Below are positions 48,580 through 60,579 of a stretch of 64,000 nucleotides of DNA, in pieces. Both the position numbers and the translations under genes were made by a program. A model generated the notes under the pieces. The model did no database searches. It was not told the origin of the DNA and worked only from the letters and a program-made list of their open reading frames with translations. The first letter of the stretch is position 1, and every line of letters begins with the position of its first letter. Source of the stretch: Dryococelus australis (lineage: Eukaryota; Arthropoda; Insecta; Phasmatodea; Phasmatidae); contig CM056995.1 in the NCBI GenBank assembly GCA_029891345.1, positions 80,725,895 to 80,789,894 on the forward strand, in the 5' to 3' direction.

Positions 48580-49012
48580 TGACTCCCTATACGTCTATGC
48601 ATGGCGAAGCCTAGCCTCAAAGTCACAAACACAAGGCCTCCAAGGGGACCATAAGACCGGGGCCTTGGCACAGGAAGGCTTCGTCACGCGGCCTCGTCGA
48701 GAAGCCACGTGTGATCTCACCGACTCGGAAGTGGCGACGACAGAGGCGTGTGGCGACGCCTCTGACGCTCCAGCCACTTGACTACACTAACACTAGCTGG
48801 TTGCATCATTGAGGAAATCTTTTATGGGCCTCCCTTGCCCGACCTCCAGCCACCTCCTCTTCCCCATTGGCACCAGCCAGTCGGGGTCAAGAGTCGAGTG
48901 CTGCCTCCTGCGGCGTGAGTAGGCAGTGACACATCGCGCTGCCAGGGCTGGCCACACGAGCGCATCTCGCAACACTTGTTGCAAAGTATTGTTACCATGG
49001 GCTGCGTGCATT
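48580..49012. other. GC-rich block of unknown origin
   Basis: Much richer in GC than its surroundings, with frames on both strands (48494-48781 plus, 95 codons; 48793-49011 minus, 72 codons). It could be a fragment of a non-LTR retrotransposon or of a gene, but no motif can be named. A core-A MITE adjoins it at 49015. Confidence 0.3.
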
Positions 49013-49014
49013 TA

Positions 49015-49425
49015 AAAGCTGTTCACGATAAAGTGAACACTTTACAAACGAACCTTAGAAAAAATGACTGCCCCTGAATGCATATATTTTAATGGGTGCA
49101 CTGAGTGAAATTCGCCCAGTAATGATGGATGGAAAGTAGTTCCATATCTTAACGTCGAATAAAAAGTGTTAGGTAACAATTTATGATTACTTAAAGTTAA
49201 TTCTTTCACTTTCTGTTTTTTAATGCATCGAAGTGTATTAATGAGCAGATTTGTAAAGTATTTACTTTCTTAATAATTTCACAGTTTTATTTGGCCGACG
49301 CTCGAATAAAGTGATGAGGCCCATAGCAATATTAATTTTACCTAAGGCGGAGGAATACACAACGTGTACACAAGTAGATCTTAAGCAGGGTTTTTAAAAG
49401 TGCTCATCTTACCGTGAACAGCCTG
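49015..49425 (+). mobile_element. Core-A MITE
   Basis: TA then AAAGCTGTTCACGATAAAG; ends TTACCGTGAACAGCCTG then TA. All core blocks present, with small deletions (the AAGTTGGTAACG block is shortened). Confidence 0.92.
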
Positions 49426-49427
49426 TA

Positions 49428-49585
49428 GAAATCGTCCCGCACGATGCCGCTAGTCGGCGTGTTTTCTTGGGGGATCTCCCGTGTTTCTCCCGCCCTTGCA
49501 TTCCGTAGCTGCCACATATCCACATCGCTCCACCCTCATCGGCTGTCAAGACATCGTTGTTACGAGCTACCCAAATCTTAAACCT
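49428..49585 (+). mobile_element. SINE family 1 fragment (body only)
   Basis: Begins within the body (AATCGTCCCGCACGATG) and continues GTGTTTTCTTGGGGGATCTC, CCACCCTCATCGGCTGTCA and CTACCCAAATCTTAAAC. The tRNA-like head is absent on the far side of the adjacent MITE too, so the SINE was already truncated or lost that side. Confidence 0.8.
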
Positions 49586-52555
49586 TTCCATTCCATACCC
49601 GGCGTCTGAAACCATAGGCATCATTGTCAAAGAGGGGAGAGGGGTGGCAGTTGCGCTACCGTAACTGCCAGTGTTCATGCAAACTTTTATATACATTCTT
49701 ATTGTAAAACACGTCAAATATATTTTTCTTTTAAGCAGGTATTATGTTCACAATAACATCCTGAACTCAGTTAAGTTGTTGCAACTTTTGCCACCAGGTC
49801 TGGAATAAGAAAAATGGATTTTGGATCTGTCTCATCCTGTAAACTTTAATATTTTATGTAATATGGGTTTTATAGCCATTATTACAATTTAAATTTGCAC
49901 TAAGTACTTTATCATCAAATCGCGAGGCATATTTAACAGCGTGCAAAGTAAGAAATGGCTTTCAATGAACAGTTTTATGTTCCTCCACCTCCACTACCCT
50001 CAAAAATCCACAGCTAACGACGGCCATTTCTGAAACTGGCATCAACGGCGTCGTTGAGAGTTTGAGTGTATAAATAACCAGGATGCAGGTTTGGAATCTT
50101 TCAATGTTCCGGCTCCCCTCATAATATCTTAATGGACCTGACCAACTGCTAGCACTCACAGATAGCATTGACAAAGAGGCTCATACCATACACGTTTAAA
50201 CACTGCAAGAAAAATAATGTCATGTCGATACATCTAAGTGCGTTCACCTCTCTACTTATATTTATAGTTTTTTCCTTACAGACAAATCTATACACGTTAT
50301 TTTTAACGTGCAACCTGCCTTCCGAGATCGGAGTTCGAGTTCTCGCCGATGTGTGGATTTTTTTAAATTAGCTCAGAATCATGCCATCCTCTCGAAAACG
50401 TTTAAAAAAGTTAAAAACAAGCAGAAAGGATAAATTCTTCACATCATTTTTCTTTTAAACTGGGCAATAAGTGTATATTTTGAAGAATATTTACATTCGA
50501 GCTTTTCAGGTGTAAGATTTGTTATGTTTTACAATGCTGGTATAAGCAAATCAGTTATGTTTGTATTGTTACGGAAATTTTCTCCGAACTGTTTAAATGT
50601 CCTTTTTGATGACTGAAATCTTATAAGGTAAGTAATAGACCCACGGCAATCTCGTTAACAGGAAATAAATATTATGAATACACGTGTAGAACTCGTTTAA
50701 GGTTAGGGAAAACAGAAGTCAGGTTCATTATTTAAATAATTTACAACAGTAGCAAATAGAAATAAAAGGCAAAAACTACGAGATCACTAAAAAGTACTAA
50801 TGAGATACAAAACTAAAAAAAGTGACATCTAAAGAAAATATACGAATCAGTTTACAAACTGAGCTGAAAATGGTTCTAAATCAAGCAGGAAATCGCAGTC
50901 AAAGAATGTACAAAGATAGCCAAAATATTAATAAATATTAATAATAACTATTAGTTATCAATACTAATAATTTGTCTAATTTACCTCGCACTCTTTTCAC
51001 TATTCTTTTTCTCAAATGCAAGGTGATTTATGCTCTTCAAATTGATATGTGAATTTGAACCGTGGTTGTGCAAGTTTTATATTAAATCCACAGTGTATAA
51101 CAAAGGCATTAGTAAGTAATATTAACAAAAAATTACACATCTCTGCTTACGATCGCACAAAATGCACAGATTTGTAATTTATTTTAAGCAATCAATTTAA
51201 TTAAAGTAAAACGTCTACTAGCCCAAAATTCTTACTTCGTAACATTTCGCCAAATACAAAATTTCGAGATCAGTTTAGCGACTGACACATTGCGCAAGGC
51301 TAGAAGGCAGGGATGAACAGAAAAAGGAAGATAATGAAATACGTTCTTTTCAAAATGAAGTAAGATAAACAGGAGAAAATTGGCGAGATACCTTTTTCCG
51401 ACAGTCGTTACACGACGTCACAATTCAGTTCGCACTGTTGTAGCAAGTGCGTTAAAATGCTTAATAACAACGCATGAAGAAATTAATTATCACAACTGTA
51501 AGCTGTCTTTGAAATTTTACAATGACTTCAATGAACTTAAAATACTGGGACTGCTTCAGCACTTTAATTTCAGTTGCTGATATTTGAACACAGTTTTTTT
51601 TTGTGACTTCACATCCAGTATGCAAGTTTAAAAAAAACACCGCAACTCTCGTACACTTGCGAGTATCTCGCTGATTGATTATTACAATAACCCTTTTTAC
51701 ATTAAATTGTACAGGTGTTTGCCAAATACGTGCGTATAGCACAAACAATTCAAGAATGTACCAAAATATCTTTTAATTGTTACAAAATAACGATTATGTT
51801 TTTAAGGGTCCTATGTACCTACGCGTTCAAGGTCAAGAAGCGAGGGAGCGATACGGGCGATACTAACACGCACGCGTAGCGCCTCATCGCTCCTACGCGC
51901 AAGGCGTGAAGTGTTTCCGTCCTAACGCTTTACTGTGTAAACTAGATCTGTAACAGTGGGGGTTTTATGACACGCGATGAAAGTACACAGATCAAACTAC
52001 CTGCGTATAATCGTACTTTTCTATTACCGCTTAAAGAAGTTTCATAGGCAAGCTTTATAAATGCGATATTTGACCACTTTCACGATTTTTTCTCCATTAA
52101 TACACTTAATATGATACAAGTAAAAAGATAGCGATATAGATAATAGTTTTTTTTATCCTTTCTGGCAAAACTTCGTATTTCCAGAACGTTTATTCACTGA
52201 GACTCGCGTTTAGGCGCCTGCAACGATCTCACAGAAAATGTTTCAGTATACATGACCCTTAACAGCTACTTTGTAAACACACAATTCAAGCAGAATACAC
52301 AAAACTCCAACCCTCGCACATGTGCGCGAATTATGTCATGTGAAGCGATTATGCCCGAAAACGAACGAACGCTCTCTAAAAGGCGTTGTCTTAAAATAAA
52401 AAGCTGGAAAATCGCAATTCAAGTACATTAATGAAATTTTAATTAAAACTTACGATATCACTTGTCTATTGATATTGCATCACTGTTGTCCAGTATATTC
52501 TTGTTCACCTATATCTGTGTACACTCCTCACAATATTTCAACACTACTGATAGAG
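49586..52555. other. No gene recognised
   Basis: About 3 kb of AT-rich, apparently unique sequence with short frames only. No recognised repeat. Confidence 0.5.
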
Positions 52556-52612
52556 GCTGTTCACGGTAGTGTTTAATGCCCTCCAAGCAGGCATTATAAC
52601 AAAGAAATTATA
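52556..52612 (+). mobile_element. Isolated MITE end
   Basis: GAGGCTGTTCACGGTAGTG preceded by TA, then TTTAATGCCCTCCAAGCAGG. Matches the terminal repeat only; no partner end seen within several hundred bases. Confidence 0.6.
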
Positions 52613-53099
52613 TTTTATTGTAGTCACAGGCGTTACAGTTTAAGATCTATAAAATATATACATTGCAGTTTGAAATTTGAAATTTTACCCTCGAACTTTT
52701 TAACTTGATCCACCACCTAGAATTTGAATCTTGGAATTGGCTATTTCAAATTTTTGCTAACATTTTTAACCCGACTGTTTAACCAACGTGATTCAATTTT
52801 GAAAGCCGACATCTGGCCGTGACTATTATCGCCTTTTTGTACGTGATAATATACAACATAAAGAGTGTTATTAATGAAGATAAAGAGATAATACCCAAGC
52901 TAAATATTGTAATAATTTATAAACAGAAATTATGGCGATACCCTAATACATTCAGGAAAAAGCCAAGGTTGCTTCCAGAAGTATTAGTAGGTAATTTAAT
53001 ATTTTGAATAACAAATATTTCCTTTGCTAGGTAACCATCGGAAGGACACGCTGTTTACACTATATCAGTAGATAACCCGTTCGAGCGTTTGGGATGAGA
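52613..53099. other. No gene recognised
   Basis: AT-rich; nothing seen. Confidence 0.4.
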
Positions 53100-53172
53100 A
53101 TGCAAGAACGATTTTACTTATCGAGAAGGGATCTAGAACCAACATGCCGGACACCTTAACCACTTAAGGTAA
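53100..53172 (-). mobile_element. tRNA-like SINE head fragment
   Basis: The minus strand reads TTAAGTGGTTAAGGTGTCC (A-box-like) and, some 15 bases on, GGTTCTAGATCCC (B box with one change). The rest of the element is not recognisable. Confidence 0.45.
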
Positions 53173-55625
53173 CGCGTGTAAGGTTGTTAGAGCGTGCGTG
53201 TTATCGCCCTAGGGCAAGCAGTAATGACAAAGGCTAATACCGACACAGGATGGCTTGGAAGGAGGTTGAAGATGGAAGAGCTGGGAAGAGACGATTGCGA
53301 GAGAGGAAGTGGACAAGCGGCGAGAGTGGAATGCCGGGGTAACGGAAGTATCTTCGATCCCAGACTCGACAAGTACCTGCCCCGGTTACCCAATGTACAC
53401 TACAAAGCTCGAGGCGAAGAAGATGCCGCATCTGTCATCCACTAGCAGTGGTCCATCCCCTGCTCTAGCGACACAACTACAGCCAGGTTGTAAATATGTC
53501 GCAGCGACAGCGAACTGCCTACATCACGACCATGTGAGCTAGACAGCTGTCCAGATAATAAATTATTTCAGTTACTTTTATCCATATTTCACAGTCTTTA
53601 AATCCAATGGAACTTTCTATTAAGTATCGAGTTGATTAATCAGATTAATGACTTAAAGCGCGAACTTAGCGGAGATTTCAAACGAGCCTCGCCAAAGCCT
53701 TCCCTCAGCATCGTCCGTTGTTCGTCCAGAAGGCTAATTAGACTGCAGCATCTATTTTCTACATTTTAATTTTTTTCTAAACAAAATCGTGACTTTTGTT
53801 TTAATTGCTGTATTAAAACAAACCTCAATTCAGATTCGCAGTGACTTGTTTGCTAGCATGTTTTTAGCCTACCTCACTATTAAAAGCCATAAACTGAACA
53901 ATTTAACAACTAAACACAACGAAATTATTCAAACACATATTTCTTAATCGTTAAAATAATAAGCATATATTGGAAAAAACTATAAAAACAAATATAATCA
54001 CAATCCGCTTATATTGTTTTTTAAAAATTTATAGTGTTAGTAATGTTATTTGAAGCCAGTAAGCACAGGAATATTTGTCCGTTCGAGAGTTAAAATCATT
54101 TTATTTTTTAAAGTCTAGCTTTTTTCACGTTTATCAAAAATATTTGCTCCTCCCCAACCCTTTTTCCCACCGACAATTTTCACCCAAAGACTAAAACAAA
54201 ATTATTAAAATTTAAATATGTTGTCTTTACGACGATCCGGAAGTTGATATTTATTCAAGTTTAAACAATGATAAAGCAACTGCTCGTCCGTTTAATTGTG
54301 GATGCTGTTTCAGAGCACACATCAGTTGCATTTTTACTCAGTCCGAATTTATTTTCACATACAAAACTAGCTGTTAATTTATGCAACATTACATATCATA
54401 GTCATTCAAAATATAATGTAAGAAAATTGAATTGTCGGATTTCATGTGTATCTGTCCGTCTACAAGATAGTGACCACCCGATAAACTTCCCTGCTCATTT
54501 GTACCGTCTACGTGATATAAAATTAACATTAGACCCTACCATGAATCCGATGACTGAAATTTTACTGGGAGTGTTCGAGTCCGTGGGTCCGGTGAAGTAC
54601 GTACAGTTACAGGCAAGAATTTATTATTTCAAATGCTGATTTCAAAAGAAGAACCAGCTGAGCTATAAAGAAAGATGTTCGATCCCATCGAGAACCGAAC
54701 CCATTGTAATTCGGTCACAACTGTTCATGCTATCTGACACGCAAGAGCTTTCGACTCCCTGTTGACTACCATATACTAAAACATGTCCCCTTGATATGGC
54801 TATATCTGCGCATACGGTCTGGCTGCAAAGGGTCGAGACAGCTCACTTGGCGCAGACATAACCACATAAAATAACTGGCCAGAAACAAACTCCAAAGTCG
54901 TGCGCATCTTGTACCCTCCCGCATCGTTACTGGGACCCCTAACACTCAATCCACCCGTGGACCGGCCGATGTGCTATCCTAATCTCTTCTGTTTGTCCAG
55001 GGCAACATCGGATCTGTGCCATCACTCTGTCTGTCGAACAATCATTGTCGAGGCGGGAGGCGGGGCCCTCGAGATCTCTTCCAACAAGCGGAGTGAGTTC
55101 CAACCACTGCCTGCACTTAGTCCATCCTCACTGGCTCGGCCACCATAGAACAACCGGGGGGGGGGGGGGGTTACACTCGTCTCGTGAGTAGATGGTAAAT
55201 GTTCCTTCGCCTGGAGGACTGGGGGCTTGGGGCTGCGGCGCCACGGCTGCCAATTTGGATGATATCACGCCGAAATCTCCTGCTCTGTCATTCCTCGCCA
55301 ATGGCAGTCATCTTGGATGACATCACGAATTCACTAATGCAAATTCGACAATGGCAATTCACCTACGCAAATGATGTCAATGCTAATTGCGACTGTGCTA
55401 ATATCTCACACGTCAATCACGCACACGTCAATCACCCGTCACCACCATAGACGTTTCCCCTAACGCCCGCCAGGGGCGCCACCAGCTTCATTTCTCCCAC
55501 TGACCACCAAAGTGCACCACCTCCGTGCTTCGCCCCATCGTACGCCAGAGTGCAGCACCAGATACACCTCAGATACTAAATGGCCACATAAAAAATTGCG
55601 AGTCTAGCGGGGGAAAAAAATATAA
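53173..55625. other. No gene recognised
   Basis: A 123-codon plus-strand frame (54268-54639) is the longest here and unassignable. A possible tRNA-like B box (GGTTCGGTTCTC, minus, near 54690) is weak. A run of 15 G lies near 55157. Confidence 0.45.
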
Positions 55626-56095
55626 CCCGACACGAGGCCCGCACACCAGAGTAATAATAACAGAAATAAATGACCTTATTAAAAAAATTTCATTAATGAT
55701 TCCAAAAGAGTATACACACATGCAACATGCCATATGCACGCCCTATGCAATAATAATAATAATAATAATAATAGAAATAAATGGCTGTACTGAAAAAATA
55801 GCATTAAAGACAACTTCTGGTGAAACGGACTATACACACGGGCAATACCATGCGTACCTGTATATGCCTGTGCTAGTGTGGGGCGAAACATAGTATGCAC
55901 TACCTCACCGCAGCGTGCGCGAGCTGCCGCAGCCCACCGGCACGATGGGATGTGCAGGACACGTAAAGTGGCAGGCATGTGCGCACCACAGTGCGGAAAA
56001 ACGACACCACACAATACGAAGCCCGTACATTCATATAGAGCAATAATAATAATAACAGAAATAAACGAATATATTAAAAAATTAATGTATAAGAC
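55626..56095 (+). repeat. Divergent direct repeats around (AAT)n tracts
   Basis: Three units centred near 55655, 55760 and 56050 share an ACGAGGCCCGCACA-like block (clear in the first and third), an AATAATAAT run, then ACAGAAATAAATGACC-like sequence and an A-rich stretch. A TATACACACAYG-like block follows the first two. Coding frames over it are interrupted. Confidence 0.6.
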
Positions 56096-56230
56096 GCCAA
56101 CATAGAACATAAATGAAACTACCAGTAGAAAAACAAAAGGAAAGAATATAGAAGCACTTACTAGTCCACGACGAAAGCGACGTCGAGCCCATCACAGGTG
56201 TCGATGCCGCTGAATACGCCAGTCAGTCAG

Positions 56231-57046
56231 TTAGTCGTCATCATAGTCACTACCACCTTCGATATCTGCATCGTCTGCATCATCGTCATAATTATTGTCA
56301 CCATCGCTGTCGTTATCGCAAACAGGTGGGTCGACTTGGAGGCCAGCTGCACAGTGCACCAGTAGGCCCAGAATAGCAAGTAGCAACACACTATACTCCT
56401 CACGAGCCACCTGGGCCCTCGCACACCCAGCCCGATCTGCGAGAAGCACATCCTGCAGAGCATATATTGCTAAGTGAGTAGAATGAAGATCCATGATATT
56501 TTGAGTGTTAACTGCTATACCTGCATGCTGTCTCTCCGTGGCCCTCACTAAATCTCGGTGTTCCTGTCGAGCGCGGCCATCAATTCCCAGACTACATCGG
56601 CTAGAGCATTGCCGGCAGCAACGCCGACGTCGTCGACCACGTTGTCGGTCACACCAATGTTGTCATCGACAACCTCGTCATCGCCGAAGTCTGCGAGTTT
56701 TGCGAAGTCGTCGCCGCCCGCCTCCTCCAGGACAAAAATGTTTGTCTCGGACGAGGTAGGCGACATCGGAGCCTCTGGTAGCTATGCCACGACAGTCCTG
56801 GGACATGCCGTGCCCCACTGTGGGGCCAGCGGAGACCGCGACCTCGACACACCCCTACTATGGTGGCTGCGAGGGTGGGCAATTGATGCACCATCACTGT
56901 CAGAGTCAAACCTGTTGCGAGGTGGTGGAGCGGCCGTTAACAGCCCCGAGTCAGCGGTGCCTTGCTCACCAGTGATGCGCCAGCCTCAGTATCATCCAGA
57001 GCGCAGAGGAGGAGCTAGTCATCTGATAAATTGTCTGCCATCATAG
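56231..57046 (-). pseudogene. Broken frame with acidic, disordered protein, family unknown
   Basis: On the minus strand two open frames abut with a one-base phase change at 56548: 56766-56548 (acidic, with GDDEVVDDN and WELMAALDRNTEI) and 56548-56231 (ATERQHAGIAVNTQ, then a hydrophobic segment and a C-terminus of Asp-rich runs). Upstream the same phase continues with FDSDSDGASIAH and SRGVSRSRSPL before a stop. Composition is unlike the surroundings (high Asp, Ala, Val). It may be an accessory gene of a DNA transposon, but I cannot name a family. Confidence 0.35.
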
Positions 57047-57605
57047 ATCGATCCACAAACTGCAAATGGTTACCAGGCAGGAGTAACAGGTAGATATAAG
57101 GACCTATTGAGCCTCCCTTCCAGTCTCCAGACACGACTGCAGCACCCAAAATAAAAACAAAAAGTCAATATCCCAGTCAAAGAACACAAAGCACCAGAGA
57201 CTCCTTCCTATCAGACAATAGCAAAATAACCCCCAATGAATAATCGAGGCCTAAGGGACGGCGATGTGTGAGAAAGGGCCATCAGTTGCCATCCGTGACC
57301 CGTCCAACCCAAAGCCAATTAAGAATGCTCGATGCCATCGACGGGCCATCACATTCATCCTACATGCATGTCGCCATGAATATTAAGCAGTAGCATGCAT
57401 CACATGGCCGACGACCATAAACTGTTGCTGCCAGAAATAATGCTCCGGCAGGAAGAGGCGATAACCAACCTATTAGTAATTAATAAAAAGCAATGCTGTT
57501 GGCAGCAGACAGCCATTTACATGTATGCGGGTCACATACAGGTTCAATCACACCTCTTGCAATGCAATATCCAATTGCACATCAGTAAGTATTGAACATT
57601 TTATC
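57047..57605. other. No gene recognised
   Basis: Short frames only. Confidence 0.4.
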
Positions 57606-58700
57606 TAGTTGTTGTGACACAAATCTAAACCCAACCATTTTACAAAAATGTGATTGCTCGATAGTCGAAGAACTTAATCAACCAAATAAATGTCGGGGAA
57701 TTTGGTAAGTAGGATCTCTCCTGATCATAAAACGAAACTTGGAACTCAGTTCCATTCAAGTCTGAGATAATAGGTCCTTAATTCATAATGGCAAAGCTTG
57801 ACAATCCTGTATACTTCAGTACTCCAGTTCGGTGTGTATAATTTTGCAAATCTCCCCTTCACTCACGATATCTTGACAATTTCTCCAACCTTCGCCTTAG
57901 GCTTGTGTGTGTCCAATTTCTTCTCAGCTTTGAACAAAGTTTCCAGTAAAGAATTATCCTGAACATCCATTGGTTGCATGTGCATAGTGCAGTGTACTCG
58001 CCAATTGTAGGTGGACACCAATTGGGGCAACATATCCAGCTGCTTGTAACTTCCCCACGACAAAAATTCTCGCCTCATTTCAGTCTTTAGAAAACAGTTA
58101 AACCATTCCACAAAGGAAGCTTTCATCCTGCTGTGGGTACTAGGCCTATAATGACTAATTTTATTCGGAGCCATTAGCAAAGAGAAGGCAGAATTGTAGA
58201 ATTCTCTGCCAAGATCCATTTGCAAATTTATAGGTGATATCTTGTCATTCAAAACAATCTTCATAGCAATGCTCACATCGAAGCCACATTTTTGGCGAAT
58301 TGGAATTGCCCATGCATATTTGCTGTATCCATCTATGACCATTAACATGCATCTGAAACCCTTATTAACAGTTTCATATGGGATCATATCAACTAGATTT
58401 GCCTGGTATAGATCTCTCAGACAAAAGACGAGTACTTTCCATCTGGGGTACTTACGTTGCACAGGCCAGTGAAGCTCGGCAGTGATTTGCACACACAACT
58501 TTTTTTTAGTATATATATCCAACTTCACGCAATTCTTCTAAAATATTCACAATATTGTTTGTGTGGGAATTATTGCCAGCCTGCTGAGATGCAATTAACA
58601 GTTGTATATGTGATACGAGCTCATTGGCATTGTCCCAGAATACATATTCAAGTTGGTTGCCCCCATCCAACTTCGAAGTCAGACCCGAGCAGCTCACTAA
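57606..58700 (-). pseudogene. Polinton/Maverick-type integrase relic with chromodomain
   Basis: On the minus strand an N-terminal part (near 58650-58510; NELVSHIQLLIASQQAGN, ILEELREVGYIY) is out of phase with the main 221-codon part, the shift lying at an A-run near 58510. The main part has the rve integrase core: ANLVDM, LMVIDGYSKYAWAI, QMDLGREFYNSAF and SFVEWFNCFLK, with 35 residues between the second Asp and the Glu. KVGEIVKIS is followed by a stop, yet the same protein continues (KLYTPNWSTEVYRIVKL, then a chromodomain-like HIFVKWLGLD near 57650). This architecture matches Polinton integrases. No Polinton polymerase, ATPase or capsid gene is seen nearby. Confidence 0.88.
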
Positions 58701-58739
58701 GCCAAATTCTGGGAACAGATCAGCGACAATGGCGAATTT

Positions 58740-59174
58740 CTAGTGTCTCATCCTTATAAGCATTGCTGGAAGAGTCACTGTCTGCCAAATGTGCACTTGT
58801 GAGGCTAAGTAAGCACTTGTACTGGCGAAGTGCCTCATGCGAGTACCCGCAAGGCTAGTGTTTAAACAGCAATTCATAAAGGCCTGGAGATGCCCACATT
58901 GATTCGTCGCCAATCTGTAAAAAATCATTGGGAAGAAAAGTAGTTTGTTCAAGAACCATTTCTTATTGTGTCTATGAACACCATATATTCCATCATTAAA
59001 CCTCATTGTGTACGATGACAGGTAATTGCGAACGGTTATGCTGCAGAAGTTTGGCCTACCATTTTTATGTTTCACTGCAGCTAAAGGTAAATCATCTCCA
59101 TCAGCTGCAGTATCTTCCGGAAGCATCTTGTGCCTCCTGCCAGTCCTGGGTTCGATGTCTGGTTCAGTCTTCAT
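58740..59174 (-). CDS. Unassigned 144-codon frame upstream of the integrase relic
   Basis: Same strand as the integrase relic and 40 bases upstream of it. The first third is polar and acidic, the middle has an aromatic-rich segment (KKWFLNKLLFFPMIFY). No family recognised. It may be decayed sequence from the same transposon or chance. Confidence 0.25.
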   Translation of the reverse strand: MKTEPDIEPRTGRRHKMLPEDTAADGDDLPLAAVKHKNGRPNFCSITVRNYLSSYTMRFNDGIYGVHRHNKKWFLNKLLFFPMIFYRLATNQCGHLQAFMNCCLNTSLAGTRMRHFASTSAYLASQVHIWQTVTLPAMLIRMRH

Positions 59175-59489
59175 TTCAGCAGCGGGAGAACAGTTTGTTG
59201 TAAATTATTTAGCCGAGATGTTGATGTTATCGGATGGAACACCTCTTCCAATGTAGCGTTTTGCTCCATGTGCGCACACTTAGCCAGTAAATACTTATTG
59301 TGTACACTTATGATTATGAGATGTAAATTCTCATGGTGGCAGTCATTGTACTAAAAGTGAAAGCAGAATGGTCATGGTATATATTTCGGGGGTTACTCGA
59401 TGCATCTGTACGATCAGCTTCATGATATTGTCTTCAGACTTGGAGATTCGCTGGATGACGGTATCTCGCACATGCTGACAATGAATTCA

Positions 59490-60150
59490 TTGTTTGTTTG
59501 AATGCAAGTCAGATAAGACATGAACAATCCTACAATATATAATATCTTCCATGTTCGCGAGCATAACACCTAAACCTCGGGCTTGTGCATCTAGTTTAGT
59601 GGACATGTTAGTAAGAGCCCAGTCGACTATTTGCTCTCCGAAAGCTTCGAGTTTCGATTCCATGTTGCCCACAGACACTAGCTTCTTACTTAAAGTGATC
59701 AGTGTGTCTGCATCCTTGGTTGCCACATTAAGGTGCTAACGTCTAGTTTAGTGGCCAGATCAGTAACAAACCTGTCAACAACTCGCTCTCCTAAGGCTTC
59801 GATCTTCATCTCCACAATTGCGAACTTGCCTCCTGAAGCAGTTAGTTTGAGCACATTGTCAATATGCAAATCTGAGCATCCATCTTAGCAGACATGACAT
59901 TCGTGTTGCCGAATAACTTTGGTCACACTCTTGATCAATGTGCCAAGCCGCATGTCCATGCTAGTAGTTAGTATATTCGTATAGGAGAGATAGTCTTCTA
60001 TGGTGGCAAGCTTCCTGCCTAAAGTTGACAGTTTGCGAACATCCTCAATTGATGTAAGCAATTCAGTAGTCACAGCTGTATGAACCCTGCTGGCTATTCG
60101 CTCATCCAAACCATTGGGTTTCGTCTCTAAAGCAGTGAGTCGAGTCATAC
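59490..60150 (-). pseudogene. Broken frame with repeated coiled-coil-like motif
   Basis: Three related segments occur on the minus strand: ALETKPNGLDERIASR (near 60110), VEMKIEALGERVVDR (near 59795) and MESKLEAFGEQIVDW (near 59645), each preceded by an LSTLGRKL / KLTASGGKF / TLSKKLVSV type stretch or followed by TKLD. The heptad-like spacing of Leu, Val and Ile suggests coiled coil. Stops near 59885 and 59727 and a phase change break the frame. Proximity and strand suggest the same element as the integrase relic, but this is inference. Confidence 0.45.
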
Positions 60151-60579
60151 TAGTTATCAGTGCACAAATATGTGTCTCAGTGTTAGTAGATGTGGCCTGC
60201 AGGTTTCGTTTATTCCATAACGATGACGGGCTAAAGCCCTACCCCCAAAGTATTAACTCATTCTCTCGCAGGTATGGTAGCCACGTAACCCGCGGCCCCA
60301 TGGTTGCTGCGGAGAGCTGCATGCCAGATGAATATGTAATCAAGTCGTCTATTTGTCATCTCGAGTAGCCCAAAATCACCTAAATTTAAAAAATATCCTT
60401 GTAAAATAAATGAAGATCTTTTTATCCGAACATAAATAACAGTTCTTGTTAATATAAAATTATTGCATAATTTTTTGAATGTTCTGTGTAATAATTGTAT
60501 TGCGCACTTGGACAATGGCAGAGACAAAACTGCGATTTTTCATTGGACACGATTCCATTAAGCGACGTGGCCACTGATA
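60151..60579. other. No gene recognised
   Basis: No coding or repeat signal recognised. Confidence 0.4.

Noticed and set aside
54268..54639. 123-codon plus-strand open frame
   Set aside because: Unassignable, AT-rich, no start context, splice sites or neighbours to support it.
54680..54750. tRNA-like or SINE head on the minus strand
   Set aside because: Only a weak B-box-like GGTTCGGTTCTC is visible, without a convincing A box or body.
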